64,000 nucleotides of DNA from an uncultured Alphaproteobacteria bacterium (lineage in GTDB: Bacteria; Pseudomonadota; Alphaproteobacteria; HIMB59; GCA-002718135). A program made the position numbers and the translations under genes. Where the stretch lies: the NCBI GenBank assembly GCA_902628835.1, contig CACOPD010000002.1, positions 204,218 to 268,217 of the forward strand, read 5' to 3'. The notes under the pieces are model-generated. The model was not told the origin of the DNA. It worked only from the letters and a program-made list of their open reading frames with translations, and did not search any database. Positions within the stretch are counted from its first letter, which is position 1; every line of letters starts with the position of its first letter. This document shows positions 62,239 through 64,000 of this stretch, in pieces.

Positions 62239-63904
62239 TAATTTACAACTTAATGATTTTAGTGAAGGGCTACATTTTTTATCTCTTGGGGGTATTGGTG
62301 AAATAGGTGCAAATTGTTATCTCTATGGATGTGATGGAAAATGGATAATGATAGATTTAGGCCTTTCATTTGCAGATGAAAAGTTTCCAGGTGTAGATTT
62401 ATTGGTACCAAAAATAGATCATATTGAAAGTTTAGAAGATAATCTCGAGGCTATTATTATCAGCCATGGTCATGAAGATCATGCAGGAGCTGTTGCTTTC
62501 TTAGCAAATAAAATTAAATGTCCAGTATATGCTAGTAAATTTGCAAAATTTCTTATCGAAAATAGGCTAAAAGAATTCAATAAAGTAGAAGGATTTTCTT
62601 TGAAAGAGATAAATCTAGACAATAAATTAATACTCAATAATTTTGATATAAGTTTTATTCCAACTACACACTCAATTCCTGAACCAACTGCAATAGTAAT
62701 TAAAACAACATATGGATCATTACTTCACACTGCTGATTGGAAAATAGATTTTTCACCTACTTTAGGAGACTCATTTTCAAAAGAAAAATTTGAAAAATTA
62801 GGAAATGATGGATTACTTGCCTTAATAGGTGACTCTACTAACGCAAATGTGCCTGGTAAATCAGAATCTGAAAGTGATGTTAGAGATGAACTGACAAGTA
62901 TATTTTCAAGATTTTCTAATAGAATTGTTGTTACCTGTTTTTCTTCAAATATTGCACGAATGAAAAATATTATTCAAGCAGCAAAAAAAAATAAAAGAAA
63001 GGTCGCTCTTGTTGGTAGGAGTATGAAAAAAAATATCGAAGTAGCAAGAAAATGTGGTTATGTTGCAGATGATGAAATTTTTATTAGTGAAGATGAAGCT
63101 TCTTATATACCTAGAGAAAATTTAGTCATAATTTGTACTGGAAGTCAGGGTGAAAAAAGATCTGCACTTTTCAGAATAGCTTATAATTCTCATCAACATT
63201 TACATTTAGAGCCTGAAGATGTAGTAATTTTTAGCTCTAGAGATATTCCTGGTAATGAAAAATCAATAAATAATTTAAAGAACTTACTTATTAGACAAAG
63301 AGTTGAGATAGTAACTGCTGATGATGATTTAGTACATGTTTCAGGTCATGGTTATGCAGATGAAATAAAACAAATGTATAATTGGACAAAACCTTACTTA
63401 TCTATTCCTGTGCATGGTGAACCCATGCATCTAGAGGCTCATAAACAATTATCTTACTCATCTCAAGTACCATTTACTAAAATTTTAGAAAATGGAAAAT
63501 GTCTCAAAATTGCACCAGGTGAACCTAAAATTGTAGAAAAATTTGAAACTGGAAAGTTAATTGTTGAGGGTAAAAATCTTTACGACTCTGAATCTGCATT
63601 TATTAAAGAGAGAAGGAAATATTCATTTGAGGGGCTAGTTTTAATTTCTTTAATTATCAATGATGATGATTATTCAATTAATAAAAATATGTTACTTACC
63701 TTAAAAGGATTGCCAGGAATAGATGAAGAAAATATTAAAAATAGTTTTAAAATACTTTTTATAGAAAACTATACAAAACTTAACAAAGATCAAAAATCAT
63801 CAGATCTTATAGTATCTGATTTAGTTAAAAGTAGTTTTAGAAAGATTATAAAAAATTCAATTCAAAAAAAACCAGAAATTGAAGTTCATTTAATACGATC
63901 TTAA
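62231..63904 (+). CDS. rnj: Ribonuclease J family metallo-beta-lactamase
   Basis: 557 aa; ISHGHEDHAGAV; LLHTADWKID; SGHGYADEIKQM; SIPVHGEPMHLEAH. Confidence 0.95.
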   Translation: MSNNLQLNDFSEGLHFLSLGGIGEIGANCYLYGCDGKWIMIDLGLSFADEKFPGVDLLVPKIDHIESLEDNLEAIIISHGHEDHAGAVAFLANKIKCPVYASKFAKFLIENRLKEFNKVEGFSLKEINLDNKLILNNFDISFIPTTHSIPEPTAIVIKTTYGSLLHTADWKIDFSPTLGDSFSKEKFEKLGNDGLLALIGDSTNANVPGKSESESDVRDELTSIFSRFSNRIVVTCFSSNIARMKNIIQAAKKNKRKVALVGRSMKKNIEVARKCGYVADDEIFISEDEASYIPRENLVIICTGSQGEKRSALFRIAYNSHQHLHLEPEDVVIFSSRDIPGNEKSINNLKNLLIRQRVEIVTADDDLVHVSGHGYADEIKQMYNWTKPYLSIPVHGEPMHLEAHKQLSYSSQVPFTKILENGKCLKIAPGEPKIVEKFETGKLIVEGKNLYDSESAFIKERRKYSFEGLVLISLIINDDDYSINKNMLLTLKGLPGIDEENIKNSFKILFIENYTKLNKDQKSSDLIVSDLVKSSFRKIIKNSIQKKPEIEVHLIRS

Positions 63905-64000
63905 TGGCACTATTTACTCATGTTCTAATTTTTATCCTTGTTTGGTGGATTTTATTTTTCATACTCCTACCGATTAAGATAAAAGTACCCCAAAAAGTAG
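63904..64000 (+). CDS. DUF1467-family small membrane protein, truncated by window edge
   Basis: MALFTHVLIFILVWWILFFILLPIKIKVPQKV... continues past window. Confidence 0.65.
   Translation, partial: MALFTHVLIFILVWWILFFILLPIKIKVPQKV

Noticed and set aside
1-64000. Mobile elements, integrases, transposases, phage genes, toxin-antitoxin or CRISPR-Cas
   Set aside because: No ORF with such signatures was recognised; tRNA genes are not followed by integrase-like genes

Overview
AT-rich bacterial chromosome segment, probably a streamlined marine alphaproteobacterium (inferred from gene content and order, not proven). Most of it is housekeeping: murA-hisG-hisD-infA-yacG, glpK, parE, aminotransferase-glnB-glnA, tig-clpP-clpX-lon-hup, a complete nuoA-N operon, then birA-coaX-rnj, plus tRNA-Phe, -His, -Leu, -Val and -Asp. 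No mobile elements, rRNAs or CRISPR arrays were seen. The region of most interest is about 10.4-28.6 kb. It holds a 3400-aa surface/secreted protein (LEPR-type N-terminal motif, DUF4347-like domain, 19 VCBS/cadherin-like repeats, C-terminal CADG-like modules). Flanking it are a TolC-type lipoprotein with its own C-terminal CADG-like domain, a HlyD-type adaptor, a GAF-TM-HlyD fusion and a PqqD-like/M50-protease/HlyD fusion. There is no ABC ATPase in the locus. A palindrome (ACCCAAAATGGGT) occurs both in the TolC/giant-gene divergent promoter region and upstream of a nearby winged-helix regulator, suggesting a regulated, ABC-independent export/processing system. Other notable items: two tandem glutamine-riboswitch-like (glnA RNA) elements between glnB and glnA, an apparent frameshift splitting birA, and a candidate MntR operator.
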